Positions 1 through 8,606 of a stretch of 64,000 nucleotides of DNA are shown piece after piece. The position numbers and the translations under genes are program-made. The stretch comes from UBA2040 sp002384725. Its GTDB lineage: Bacteria; Bacteroidota; Bacteroidia; Flavobacteriales_D; Crocinitomicaceae. The stretch lies in the NCBI GenBank assembly GCA_963926475.1, contig CAWUXE010000016.1, positions 1 to 64,000 on the forward strand, in the 5' to 3' direction. Position 1 is the stretch's first letter; each line of letters begins with the position of its first letter. The notes beneath the pieces are model-generated. The model made no database searches. It was not told where the DNA came from and saw nothing but the letters and a program-made list of their open reading frames with translations.

Positions 1-1
1 C

Positions 2-1258
2 CAAATACATGAAGATCAACTGGCAGTTGGTGGGTTTAACTATTTGGAAGTTTTTACGCTACCTTATTTTTCAGGAACTAATAATAATATTACCTTGAGT
101 ACAATTCCAGATAACTGTGCTTTATGCATCGGATCAGCCGCGATAGATACAACATCATTTCCATGTGGAGATCTTGATTCATTGGATATTCTCTGGTCCA
201 ATGGACAAAATACTCCAGCCATTTCGGGGTTGTGCGAAGGCTGGTATTCTGTGACTATCAGTGGAGGTTGTTTTTCTCAACAATTCACAGATTCTGTATT
301 CGTGAGTAACACGGCCACGCTTTGCGGTGTAAATATTACTATTCCAGATGATACTATTTGTGTTGGTGAATGTGTAGATCTAATTGCTACAACTTTGGGT
401 TCTTTTACTGCTCCAGTTATTTATGGGTGGAATAATGGTATCATAGCAACAGATAGTGTCGTAAACGTCTGTCCAACAGTAACAACGACATATGAAGTGA
501 TTGGAACTGATTCAACCGGCCTAGCGGACACCGCAACCGTTACCATCACGGTTGGTGTACCACCTGTAATAAATCTTGGAAATGATACAACCATTTGTGA
601 TTGGGCAGGTATTTTATTAAGTGTAGATCTACCAGGAGCCCAAACGCAATGGCAGGATCAGTCCATTTCAAATACTTTTATGGTTTCGGCCCCTGGAATC
701 TATACGGCAACCACAACTTTGCAAGGATGCACCGTTACCGATCAGATTGCGATAGATTTCCTCTACATTCCTGAACTTGATTTGGGTCCAGACATTGTTG
801 CTTGTGAAATTCAAAGTCTTGTTTTGGCAGATATAAATGGTGCTCAAGGCTCCTATTTATGGAATGTGGGCAGTACAGAAAACCATATTGTTGCCGATAC
901 GGCAGGTCTTTACACGGTTCAGTTGACCAATGTCTGCGGAACAACCATGGACACCATCGAACTCACTGAAGAAGGCTGTAATTGCTTGGTTTATATTCCA
1001 AACTCGTTCACCCCCGACTTGGACGAACACAACAGATTGTTTGGGGTAGAATACAATTGTACTTTCTCAGAGTTTCAACTAAGAATCTTTGATCGATGGG
1101 GCGAAATGATTTGGGAATCAAAAGATCCTGAAGCGCAATGGGATGGAACCTATGAAAACAGGATGGCGCCAGATGGTGTCTATATTTATCAATTAAAATA
1201 TAGCAGCACCAGTGTGTTTGATGAAGTGGTGAATGGACACGTTTCTTTGCTCAGATAA
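2..1258 (+). CDS. T9SS type B secreted protein, C-terminal part (5' truncated)
   Basis: The reading frame is open to the left window edge, so the true start and signal peptide lie outside. What remains (about 418 residues) is a cysteine-containing, beta-rich extracellular region with repeated short motifs such as LGNDTTICDWAG and LGPDIVACE, each spaced like an Ig/PKD-type domain. The last ~95 residues (from YIPNSFTPDLDEHN to VSLLR) are a gliding-motility-associated C-terminal domain. Its landmarks are IFDRWGEMIWES, AQWDG and APDGVYIYQLKY. In Bacteroidota this domain is the type B signal for secretion by the type IX system, usually with a PorP/SprF partner. The protein is therefore probably exported and surface-attached or released. 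Its ligand is unknown. A bidirectional terminator follows the stop codon. Confidence 0.85.
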   Translation, partial: QIHEDQLAVGGFNYLEVFTLPYFSGTNNNITLSTIPDNCALCIGSAAIDTTSFPCGDLDSLDILWSNGQNTPAISGLCEGWYSVTISGGCFSQQFTDSVFVSNTATLCGVNITIPDDTICVGECVDLIATTLGSFTAPVIYGWNNGIIATDSVVNVCPTVTTTYEVIGTDSTGLADTATVTITVGVPPVINLGNDTTICDWAGILLSVDLPGAQTQWQDQSISNTFMVSAPGIYTATTTLQGCTVTDQIAIDFLYIPELDLGPDIVACEIQSLVLADINGAQGSYLWNVGSTENHIVADTAGLYTVQLTNVCGTTMDTIELTEEGCNCLVYIPNSFTPDLDEHNRLFGVEYNCTFSEFQLRIFDRWGEMIWESKDPEAQWDGTYENRMAPDGVYIYQLKYSSTSVFDEVVNGHVSLLR

Positions 1259-1281
1259 AGACAGAAAAGAGAATAATATTT

Positions 1282-1321
1282 CAAGTAAAAGGCATCAGAA
1301 TTAACGGATGCCTTTTACTTG
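1282..1321. terminator. bidirectional hairpin terminator
   Basis: A perfect 15-bp stem (1282-1296 with 1307-1321) encloses a 10-nt loop. The stem has A-rich and T-rich feet, so it can act on both strands. It lies between the convergent T9SS protein gene and the C1 peptidase gene. Confidence 0.8.
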
Positions 1322-1337
1322 AACTAATCGAATACTT

Positions 1338-2552
1338 TTATATCTCTAACTTTTTGCGTATCCCTTTCGAAATACCGTCTTTGTGCAAGTAGATATTGAT
1401 TGTTTTCAGGTTGAAATAATTCTCTGAAACATACAAATACCCTTTTGGATAATTTCCTGTTCCCCAAGAGTTTTTCACCAATACGAATTTACGCCCAGTT
1501 TGATCTTTGTAGATACCAACGATGTGCATACCGTGATCGTCGGTAGTTGTTTTGTTGTCGTACCCTTTTTGGCGCATTTCTGCAGTTACCTCAACTTCTT
1601 TTACGGGTTCCATAAAAGCATTTGAGCTTCTGTCTGCTCCACCATCTGAGAAATTTTTGTTGTCCTTTCCAGTAACGATAATTGTTGATTCATCTACTGG
1701 TAAAATTCCCATTCCATCTTTGAAACTGAAGCCTTTTTCGGAAACATCTGCTCCCCAAGCAATGGTGTATCCTGATTTCAATGCATCTTCAACAACCGTC
1801 ATCATGTCTTTTAACGGAACGTTGTAACTGTCACCCCATGCCCAGTTGTCTGGAATCTCGAGCATGCATCTTTTGTAATCTTCGAAATGACTAAACGAAG
1901 TCAAAGAAACATAATCGTCCATGTTCAATCCAAGAGATTTTGCATACGATTTAGGTGTGTATTTCTTTCCTTCATATTCAAACTCCGCTGGGTCTGCACC
2001 CATGTATCCGTCAAGAACAGCATTAATACCCAATTTCCAAGTTGAGGAAACGCTTGCTCCACGGGCTTCATTTTGTTTTAAAACACCGGACATAATACCA
2101 TCCAATACATTGAACATTTCGCTATGATTGTAGGTTTCTTCGCCGTTCACCAAACCAGTATAAATCGATTGAGGAACGATTCCATATTTGCGAATTACAT
2201 AAGGAATGTCATGAAAAGCACCCCCTTGAGAAAAGTTGATTTTTCCATCCATGCGCAAATATTTTTCTGCTTTGCTCTCGTATGCTTTTCGGGCAACGTA
2301 CATTTCAGAAAGAATAGCCGGATTTTTGTTTCCCATACGGATCAATTCTGATTCGAAAAACGAGAGAGCAGAGAAACTCCAGCAAGTTCCAGTTCGGCCT
2401 TGACTCTCAACTGGAGTTGTTTCTAAACTCGAAATCTTCGTGAATTTGTATTTGCTGCCTTCTGCGTTCGTGGAAGGCTCTGTATAACCGAATTGAGCAG
2501 AAAGCCCGGTGGTGATAAAAAGGGCAAGCCCTAAAATAAGGTTTTTAGTCAT
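1338..2552 (-). CDS. C1 family (papain-like) cysteine peptidase, aminopeptidase C/bleomycin hydrolase-like
   Basis: The protein has 404 residues from the ATG at 2552. That start was chosen because it begins a clean signal peptide, MTKNLILGLALFITTGLSAQ; a longer upstream reading adds 14 residues with no export signal. The catalytic cysteine sits in QGRTGTCWSFSA (Cys57). The histidine is in DDHGMHIVGIY and the asparagine in VLVKNSWG, so the papain triad is complete. The wide spacing of these motifs resembles the aminopeptidase C/bleomycin hydrolase group more than classical papain. No propeptide inhibitor domain is obvious. The signal peptide implies a periplasmic or exported enzyme, unlike the usual cytosolic bleomycin hydrolase. 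The gene appears monocistronic, and its substrate cannot be told from the sequence. Confidence 0.88.
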   Translation of the reverse strand: MTKNLILGLALFITTGLSAQFGYTEPSTNAEGSKYKFTKISSLETTPVESQGRTGTCWSFSALSFFESELIRMGNKNPAILSEMYVARKAYESKAEKYLRMDGKINFSQGGAFHDIPYVIRKYGIVPQSIYTGLVNGEETYNHSEMFNVLDGIMSGVLKQNEARGASVSSTWKLGINAVLDGYMGADPAEFEYEGKKYTPKSYAKSLGLNMDDYVSLTSFSHFEDYKRCMLEIPDNWAWGDSYNVPLKDMMTVVEDALKSGYTIAWGADVSEKGFSFKDGMGILPVDESTIIVTGKDNKNFSDGGADRSSNAFMEPVKEVEVTAEMRQKGYDNKTTTDDHGMHIVGIYKDQTGRKFVLVKNSWGTGNYPKGYLYVSENYFNLKTINIYLHKDGISKGIRKKLEI

Positions 2553-2977
2553 AATCTTTTTTTGTATAACAGTTTGAATCAAATGACGTACCATTTTGTC
2601 AATTGAGGCATAAAAATAAGAAAATGAAAATTGATGTGGAAATAATATCGTTAGTGGAAATAAAATATCCTTTCCTTATTTCGTGTTATTTTCAACCTAA
2701 AAGCATTATTCAGGTCCTACTATCATGTTTTATTTCAATCAAATTATTCGATTCTTAAATCGGTCTTAGAAGAGACGCTTTTGTAAGTGAACTAAAATGG
2801 ATAGATTTTGGAGAAAGTTACGCAGTGTAACGAAGTAAATCACCGACAAAATCCCATTTTTAGTCCCGATAGCTATCGGGATCAAAATAAAGCTCCCAAA
2901 AGGACAAAAGAATTATATTTAAATTTCAATAAAAGTTTAAAAGAGTGATCTAACCGGTCGAAACATAAAAAACTAAA
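2553..2977. other. intergenic region between the C1 peptidase and SPOR protein genes
   Basis: This is 425 bp of AT-rich DNA without a credible gene. It should hold the upstream region of the C1 peptidase and the downstream region of the SPOR protein. The only structure seen is an 18-bp perfect palindrome near 2864-2881. Confidence 0.6.
2864..2881. repeat. 18-bp perfect palindrome (REP-like)
   Basis: The sequence TCCCGATAGCTATCGGGA reads the same on both strands. It is GC-richer than the surrounding AT-rich gap. From memory, palindromes of this kind are common dispersed elements in flavobacterial genomes. Only one copy was noticed here. Confidence 0.6.
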
Positions 2978-4159
2978 TTAATCTAGTTTCCAGCCTTTGT
3001 ATCCTGCGGCTTGTACTTTTCGAGATATTTTATCGAACTCGGCTTCAGACTCCGCGCCACCCGCACTTACGCGGTACAATCCGTTTTTCTTGTCTAGAAT
3101 AACACCATTCAACCCTCTTTCGCCAAGTGTTTTTACCATCCTTTCGGCATTTGCTTTGTCAGAAAAACAACCCGTGATGTAATGAATTTGCTTCGCAATA
3201 GCTTTCGGCTGCTCTAGTTTTTGAATTGGTGCAACAGGTTTTACAACTTCTTTCTCTACTATTGGTTCAGGTGTCGCTTTAACCTCTATAATTGTTTCCT
3301 TCTCTACCTTTTCAGCGGCCAAAGGAATCATTTTTCCATCCAAATTAAAAAAGGCTACTTCGCCTTCGGGCAGTTTAGCCAACTGATCCTTCAATGAAGC
3401 TTTTTGCTCGTATTCCGTTGCTGAAAATGAAAAACTGTTTTGCTGATACGCCCCTGTGCCAGATTCATAAGTAGGATTAAAATCTTTAAACGAAATCATC
3501 CCTGATTTAAGAACAGTAGTTTCTAAGGGTATCCAATAGGTATAAAATGCAATCGGTAAAAGTACAGCCGCAGCAATATATTTCCATGCTTTTCTTTTAT
3601 CAGCCGGAGGCGTAAGAGCAACAACTTTCGTCGGTTCTTTCTTTTTCTCCTCCGTTTCAACAGCGGGTATAATCGGAACAATGGGTGTTTCTTTTCTTTC
3701 AACAGGAGCAATCACTAATGATTCCGTCATTTTTACATCTTCTTCAGATATAAAATGAACTTTATTTAAGCCATACGACTGCAACAATAAATTGAAGAAT
3801 CGATCTTGTTCAAAACTGATGTTTCGCTCAGCATCTAAAAATAAGTGCCCGATTTTGTCTATGCTAACTCGCTTCCCTTCCTTTAATTGCGCATGCCATT
3901 CGTCCACTTTCGTCTTCAAAAAGTTTTCGGAAGAGGCATATTCTATCTTGTATTCAGAAGAAATATGGGAAATAAGCAATCCATCGTTGTTGACGAGTTG
4001 CTTGTTGAAGAGCACCGACTTTCTCGGAGGCGTAATCACCCCTGAATCCATATCGATTAAAGCACCACTTGATTGCGCGACAAATCCACCAAAAGCGGGG
4101 ACAATCACACAGTTGTGACGCAACAATAAATTAACGATAGCTTCTTCCAACATAGGCAT
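2978..4159 (-). CDS. HU-like (CCDC81-type) N-terminal domains, transmembrane helix and C-terminal SPOR domain
   Basis: This 393-residue protein starts with MPMLEEAIVNLLLRH. Residues 1-140 match the pair of CCDC81-like prokaryotic HU domains common in Bacteroidota; landmarks are the N-terminal helix followed by CVIVPAFGGFVAQ, and later GKRVSIDKIGHLFLD. One hydrophobic helix lies at about 191-208 (AWKYIAAAVLLPIAFYTYWI) after a Lys/Pro-rich linker. The last ~75 residues form a SPOR domain, beginning IHYITGCFSDKANAERM and ending AAGYKGWKLD, a fold that binds denuded peptidoglycan strands. The predicted topology is HU-like part in the cytoplasm and SPOR in the periplasm. A promoter element CAAAGATA (reverse of TAnnTTTG) lies only 5 nt before this ATG. 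If translation instead starts at 4153, two residues are lost. Confidence 0.85.
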   Translation of the reverse strand: MPMLEEAIVNLLLRHNCVIVPAFGGFVAQSSGALIDMDSGVITPPRKSVLFNKQLVNNDGLLISHISSEYKIEYASSENFLKTKVDEWHAQLKEGKRVSIDKIGHLFLDAERNISFEQDRFFNLLLQSYGLNKVHFISEEDVKMTESLVIAPVERKETPIVPIIPAVETEEKKKEPTKVVALTPPADKRKAWKYIAAAVLLPIAFYTYWIPLETTVLKSGMISFKDFNPTYESGTGAYQQNSFSFSATEYEQKASLKDQLAKLPEGEVAFFNLDGKMIPLAAEKVEKETIIEVKATPEPIVEKEVVKPVAPIQKLEQPKAIAKQIHYITGCFSDKANAERMVKTLGERGLNGVILDKKNGLYRVSAGGAESEAEFDKISRKVQAAGYKGWKLD

Positions 4160-4164
4160 ATAAA

Positions 4165-4172
4165 CAAAGATA
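4165..4172 (-). promoter_or_regulatory. -7 promoter element (TAnnTTTG type)
   Basis: On the minus strand this reads TATCTTTG. A TTG lies 20 nt further upstream (CAA at 4193-4195 on the plus strand). It is 5 nt from the ATG at 4159, implying a leaderless or very short-leader transcript. Confidence 0.55.
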
Positions 4173-4217
4173 GAACATTTCGTTCTACATTACAAATACG
4201 CAAATACGCTTTGTTTG

Positions 4218-4955
4218 TTACAAATATCGGAGTACTTTTTCTAGATCTTCGGGAACGTCGATGTTGGGTGTTTCGATTTTCGTTTCCACTATACGAATGG
4301 AAAACCCATGATATAACCAGCGCAATTGTTCCAAAGATTCAATTTGTTCCAGTTTCGTTTTTTCGAGTTTAACCAATTGTTGTAGCACATCGGAACGATA
4401 GGCGTAGAGCCCAATGTGCCGAAGAAAAGGGAATTCCTTTCGCGCTGCTTCTGACCCGTTTACTTCGTTCGGAATGGCGCTTCGCGAAAAATAAAACGCA
4501 TCATTATTGTGGTTTTTTACCAATTTTATTCGGTTGGGATTTTGTTTGTCTTCTTCTGTAACCCCTGCTATTCCTAAGGTTGCAATTTGCACTTTAGGAT
4601 CCTCAAATGCACTGAGAAGTTGATCAATTTGTTCGGCAGAAACTAAGGGTTCGTCTCCTTGAATATTCAATATGATGTCATAACCTGTATTTCGAGAAAG
4701 TACTTCCCCACATCTGTCTGTCCCGCTCGGATGATTTTTATCCGTCATTTCTACCTGTCCCCCGAATGATTTTACCGTGTCGACAATGCGTTGATCATCG
4801 GTTGCGACAATCACTTGTGACAACAATTTACTCTTGCTTGCCCCTTCATAAACACGCTGAATCATGGTTTTGCCTTTTAAATCAATAAGTGGCTTGCCAG
4901 GAAAGCGAGAAGATTCGAATCGAGCAGGAATAACCCCTAAAACTTTGTTTTCCAT
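4218..4955 (-). CDS. kdsB: 3-deoxy-manno-octulosonate cytidylyltransferase (CMP-KDO synthetase)
   Basis: The enzyme activates KDO with CTP to CMP-KDO for the inner core of lipopolysaccharide, in the cytoplasm. The start at 4955 (MENKVLGVIPARFESSRFPG) gives 245 residues, the normal family length; the longer reading would overlap the divergent dprA with no family similarity. Diagnostic motifs are VIPARFESSRFPGKPL (nucleotide binding), IVATDDQRI, HPSGTDRC and NIQGDEPL, with a conserved tail around QLRWLYHGFSIR and NIDVPEDLEKV. It lies downstream of the SPOR-protein gene on the same strand with a 58-bp gap and may be co-transcribed with it. Confidence 0.97.
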   Translation of the reverse strand: MENKVLGVIPARFESSRFPGKPLIDLKGKTMIQRVYEGASKSKLLSQVIVATDDQRIVDTVKSFGGQVEMTDKNHPSGTDRCGEVLSRNTGYDIILNIQGDEPLVSAEQIDQLLSAFEDPKVQIATLGIAGVTEEDKQNPNRIKLVKNHNNDAFYFSRSAIPNEVNGSEAARKEFPFLRHIGLYAYRSDVLQQLVKLEKTKLEQIESLEQLRWLYHGFSIRIVETKIETPNIDVPEDLEKVLRYL

Positions 4956-5040
4956 ATAGTTAACGGTAAAAATAAATTTATTCGAAAAGCGGATATAAAC
5001 CACAAATCTTTGTAAATTTAAGTAACTAAATCGAAAAATA

Positions 5041-6144
5041 TTGAATACTTCCCTTTTACAACGGCAAATAGCTGTGAGTTTATTGCAAGGAATTGGCCCC
5101 ATTCGAGCGCGACAATTGCTATCAAAACTTCCCGATTTGGACAGCCTTTTTTCCTACACTTTAAAAGAGTTAGAAAAGACGACGGGTGTTTCTAAAAAGC
5201 TTCTTCAGAATATGAGAAGAGAAATAGCCATGGGAAAAGCAGCGAATGAAATTGCTTTCATTGAAAAAAACAATATTTCCACCTATTTCTTGACGGACAA
5301 AGATTACCCAAGGAGGCTCAAACAATGCGAAGACGCTCCGTTGATTCTGTATGGAAAAGGAAACATGGATTTGAACCCTGTGAAAACAGTTGCGATAGTT
5401 GGCACGAGAAAAGCAACTCCCTACGGCGTTAGTGTCTGCGAAGAATTGATTAAAAGCTTTGTTGGTCAAGACATACTCGTTGTAAGCGGAATGGCCTATG
5501 GAATAGATATCTGCGTGCATCAACTTTGCGTGAAACACAAGATTCCGACAATTGGGGTTTTAGGCCATGGTCTGGACCGACTGTATCCTCAGAGTCATTT
5601 AAAAACGGCTCAGAGAATGCTCGATACCGGTGGATTGCTAACCGAATTTTTACCGGGGACCTTGCCTGATCGTGTCAATTTTCCGATGCGAAACAGAATA
5701 GTAGCGGGCATGTGCGACACGACCATCGTAGTAGAAAGCAAAAACAAAGGTGGTTCGCTGATCACAGCTGAATTAGCGAACGATTACAGCAGAGATGTCT
5801 TTGCGGTTCCTGGCAACATAGGTCAACAGTTTTCGGAAGGCTGTAATCAACTTATATCTCAGAGTAAAGCACATTTGTTCCTGAGCCCTGAACATTTCCT
5901 TAAATGGATGGATTGGACGCAAAAAAAGGGAGCTAAAGCGCCACAACGGCAACTTTTCTTGGATTTAAATCCAGATGAGCAAAAGATGATGGACTTGTTG
6001 CAAAATGAAGGCGAACAACATATGGATGCGCTGGCACAGAAATCGAATAAAGCCATTTCACAAACAAGTGTTTTATTGTTTCAAATGGAGATGAACGGTT
6101 TGGTGAAAGCCTTACCTGGAAATAAGTATGCTGTATTAAACTAA
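5041..6144 (+). CDS. dprA: DNA-processing protein DprA
   Basis: DprA binds incoming single-stranded DNA and loads RecA in natural transformation. The 367-residue protein has the expected order: an N-terminal helix-hairpin-like region (LLQGIGPIRARQLLSKL, residues 14-30), a Rossmann fold with VAIVGTRKATPYG, SGMAYGIDICVH, GHGLDRLYPQSH and FPMRNRIVAGM, and a C-terminal winged-helix domain of ~60 residues ending GNKYAVLN. The start is a TTG at 5041. An in-frame TAA at 5023 limits any extension, and no ATG lies before the conserved N-terminal region. It diverges from kdsB. The related competence gene comF is at 18.7 kb, so DNA uptake is plausible in this organism. Confidence 0.95.
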   Translation: MNTSLLQRQIAVSLLQGIGPIRARQLLSKLPDLDSLFSYTLKELEKTTGVSKKLLQNMRREIAMGKAANEIAFIEKNNISTYFLTDKDYPRRLKQCEDAPLILYGKGNMDLNPVKTVAIVGTRKATPYGVSVCEELIKSFVGQDILVVSGMAYGIDICVHQLCVKHKIPTIGVLGHGLDRLYPQSHLKTAQRMLDTGGLLTEFLPGTLPDRVNFPMRNRIVAGMCDTTIVVESKNKGGSLITAELANDYSRDVFAVPGNIGQQFSEGCNQLISQSKAHLFLSPEHFLKWMDWTQKKGAKAPQRQLFLDLNPDEQKMMDLLQNEGEQHMDALAQKSNKAISQTSVLLFQMEMNGLVKALPGNKYAVLN

Positions 6145-6172
6145 AAAAGGGACACCAACGGCATCCCTTTTT
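6144..6172. terminator. bidirectional hairpin terminator
   Basis: A 9-bp stem (6144-6152 with 6164-6172, core GGGA/TCCC with A/T feet) has an 11-nt loop. It sits between the convergent dprA and PpiD-type genes and has T-tracts in both directions. Confidence 0.75.
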
Positions 6173-6190
6173 CTATAATCTTATTGAATA

Positions 6191-8392
6191 TTACATTCTA
6201 ACTCCAGTAGATCGGAATCTTCTGTTGTCGACTACTTTCGCTTTTTCAATCAATGCTGATTTCGCTAAGTTTCCTGCGGTTGACTTCATGCTCGTTTCCA
6301 AGCTAGCTTTCACGTCTTTGTAATTGTTTGTCGCTGGAGCTTTTGTGATTTTATCTACTCGAACCACGAAAACTCCACTTTGACCTATAACCGGCTCGGT
6401 TTTTTGCCCTTTTTTCAATGCAGAGAAAATAGCTCCAACCACTTCTGGTTCAAGTCTCGCTTCACCCACTTCTGTTTTTGCAAAGGCAACTTCAGCAGTC
6501 AAAACTTCCAATTTATTCTTTTTCGCCATTGAAGAAAGTGAACCATCCTTCATTGAGTTAATGAACCGTTTGGCTTTCTTTTCTTGAATCACTTTCGATT
6601 TAATCGTTTCTTCGATATCTTCAAACGTTGGCACACCCGCTTCTTTCACTTTAGAAACACAAGCAATGATGTAGCGGTCTTTATCTTTAATCGGAGACCC
6701 ACACAGTTTACCCACTTCAACATCTTCATCAAACGCTAATTTGATCAATTTATCTTCAACGAATGCATTTGTGAATCCGTAAAAAACAATTTTGTCTTCG
6801 ATCAAAGTGATAGATCTAACGACATATCCCAATTTAGCAGCTAAAGTATCAAAAGCTTCTACTTTCGCTTTCCCATCTTTCTTCCCGCTCATGCGAGAAT
6901 CCAACTTATACAGCAAGTCATTCACTTTGTCGCCTGTTTCAGCTAAAGTTCCGGATTTTGGTTTCAATGTTTTTTGAACAACAGCTAAAACTGGATAATT
7001 CTGTGGTTTTTTCGCTACTACTTCGATGATGTGCCATCCAAATTGAGTTTGCACTTTTCCAATAGTTCCCACTGGATTTTCATTGGCGAAATTTCCAAAT
7101 TCAGGCACCATTGTAAAGTCCATAAAGTCTTCAAAAAGTCCACCTGTTGGCACTGAGCCTTCATCTTCCGAAAATTTCTTAACATTTTCATCAAAATTAG
7201 ACTTGTTCAAAATGCCTACTAAACTATCGGCTTTCTTTTTCATTTTCGCCACCATTGCAGCATCTTCTCTCGATGCCTTTAATAATATGTGACGAACCGT
7301 TAATAGGTGCTTATTGAAATCAATAACTTTTGCCATGCGCATTGTTCCTTTGTCTTCATAAGGCCCAACGATTTGTCCGATAGATGCTCTTTGAAATACA
7401 GAATCCATTTGCACTGGGTACGTTAATCCTTGCTGTGCTTTAGGATTTCCTTCTGGCATAAAGGTCATCATATGTCCCCCAATGTATTGTTTTACCTCAG
7501 AATTACGCATAACGAAAGTAGAGTCATCATTTGTTGCAGCGAAATCTGATTTTAATTTCGTCATTTCTTTCTGAAATTCTGCGATATCTTCTTTCGAAGG
7601 CTCAATTGCGATATCAAAATACTTGATGTCACGGCTAGCCGATTTATTCTCGTAAATTTTATCGTTTTTGTGCTCCTCGTAATATGCTTTCATTTCAGCG
7701 TCGCTTACTTTGATTGCTTCGTCTTTGATATCAGTAAATCGTCTTACGGCATACGATATAGACTTCACTTCGTTTTGAGCAATGTATTCGTCTTCAGCTT
7801 CCACCTTCGTTGCATAAACACCTTGATTCAACAAAGTGAAATACTTTTCTTGTCTTCTTCTTTCAATGTAATACTTCTTGCTGTCATCCCAAGCCTTTTG
7901 ATCTTTTGGATCTTCAGAAGATTCCATTTGCTCTATACGTTGTTGTAATAAACGCGAGTTAAATAGTCCAGTTGCTGAATCTTTAAAATTCTCCAAGAAC
8001 TCTTGAAGTACAGGAAATCCATCACGCCCGTATAAATAAGAATCAAACTCATCTTCACCAACTTGAATACCAAGGGCCTCCATCTCTTTTTCCAAGATAG
8101 TCGATTCTACAACGTAGTTCCACGCTTTATCTCTTGACGCTTGTCGGTCTTTATCGGTGTACGGTTTCTGTGATTGATACGCTTGTTGCTCATCGCTGTT
8201 CACAAAATTGTCCTGTGCCTCGTTCAGTTTTTTATCGTCAATTACTTCACCAGCTATAGTTCCATAACCAATTTGGTCTTCGCTACCGCCTCCACCTTTA
8301 TTCCAGTCTGTAAAAATAAAAGCTAACAAAGCCAATCCTATAATTACTACTAATAGAACTGATTTTTCACGAATTTTTCCAATTATTGCCAT
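6191..8392 (-). CDS. PpiD/SurA-type peptidylprolyl isomerase, membrane-anchored periplasmic chaperone
   Basis: The start at 8392 (MAIIGKIREKSVLLVVIIGL) gives 733 residues and places an N-terminal transmembrane anchor at residues ~11-30; the 25 residues upstream in frame look non-coding. The layout is PpiD-like: a short cytoplasmic N-terminus, one membrane helix, a long helical SurA_N-like chaperone region, one clear parvulin (rotamase) domain, and a helical C-terminal part. The rotamase domain contains TVRHILLKA, KFSEDEGSVPTGGLFEDF and QTQFGWHIIEVV. A second, more degenerate rotamase-like segment may lie near residues 550-650. The protein probably assists folding of outer-membrane and exported proteins at the inner membrane. 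It is apparently monocistronic. Confidence 0.9.
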   Translation of the reverse strand: MAIIGKIREKSVLLVVIIGLALLAFIFTDWNKGGGGSEDQIGYGTIAGEVIDDKKLNEAQDNFVNSDEQQAYQSQKPYTDKDRQASRDKAWNYVVESTILEKEMEALGIQVGEDEFDSYLYGRDGFPVLQEFLENFKDSATGLFNSRLLQQRIEQMESSEDPKDQKAWDDSKKYYIERRRQEKYFTLLNQGVYATKVEAEDEYIAQNEVKSISYAVRRFTDIKDEAIKVSDAEMKAYYEEHKNDKIYENKSASRDIKYFDIAIEPSKEDIAEFQKEMTKLKSDFAATNDDSTFVMRNSEVKQYIGGHMMTFMPEGNPKAQQGLTYPVQMDSVFQRASIGQIVGPYEDKGTMRMAKVIDFNKHLLTVRHILLKASREDAAMVAKMKKKADSLVGILNKSNFDENVKKFSEDEGSVPTGGLFEDFMDFTMVPEFGNFANENPVGTIGKVQTQFGWHIIEVVAKKPQNYPVLAVVQKTLKPKSGTLAETGDKVNDLLYKLDSRMSGKKDGKAKVEAFDTLAAKLGYVVRSITLIEDKIVFYGFTNAFVEDKLIKLAFDEDVEVGKLCGSPIKDKDRYIIACVSKVKEAGVPTFEDIEETIKSKVIQEKKAKRFINSMKDGSLSSMAKKNKLEVLTAEVAFAKTEVGEARLEPEVVGAIFSALKKGQKTEPVIGQSGVFVVRVDKITKAPATNNYKDVKASLETSMKSTAGNLAKSALIEKAKVVDNRRFRSTGVRM

Positions 8393-8606
8393 TTGTCTAT
8401 AAAATTTAAGGGTGCGAATATAAATAGATGAATTGATTATTAAAAATTTAGATTGCATTAATAACAAGGTATTTAGCTTTATTTATTGCTTTCATCGAAG
8501 AATCGCCTGTTTTCTTCTTCTTTTCCACGTTGAACAGTGTATAAATTGGCCCGCCAAACACTATATACCATCTCTATTTATTCGATTTTTGTAGAAACAT
8601 TCAATT

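Noticed and set aside
4956..5102. N-terminal extension of kdsB
   Set aside because: It would overlap dprA, and family similarity starts at MENKVLGVIPAR (4955).
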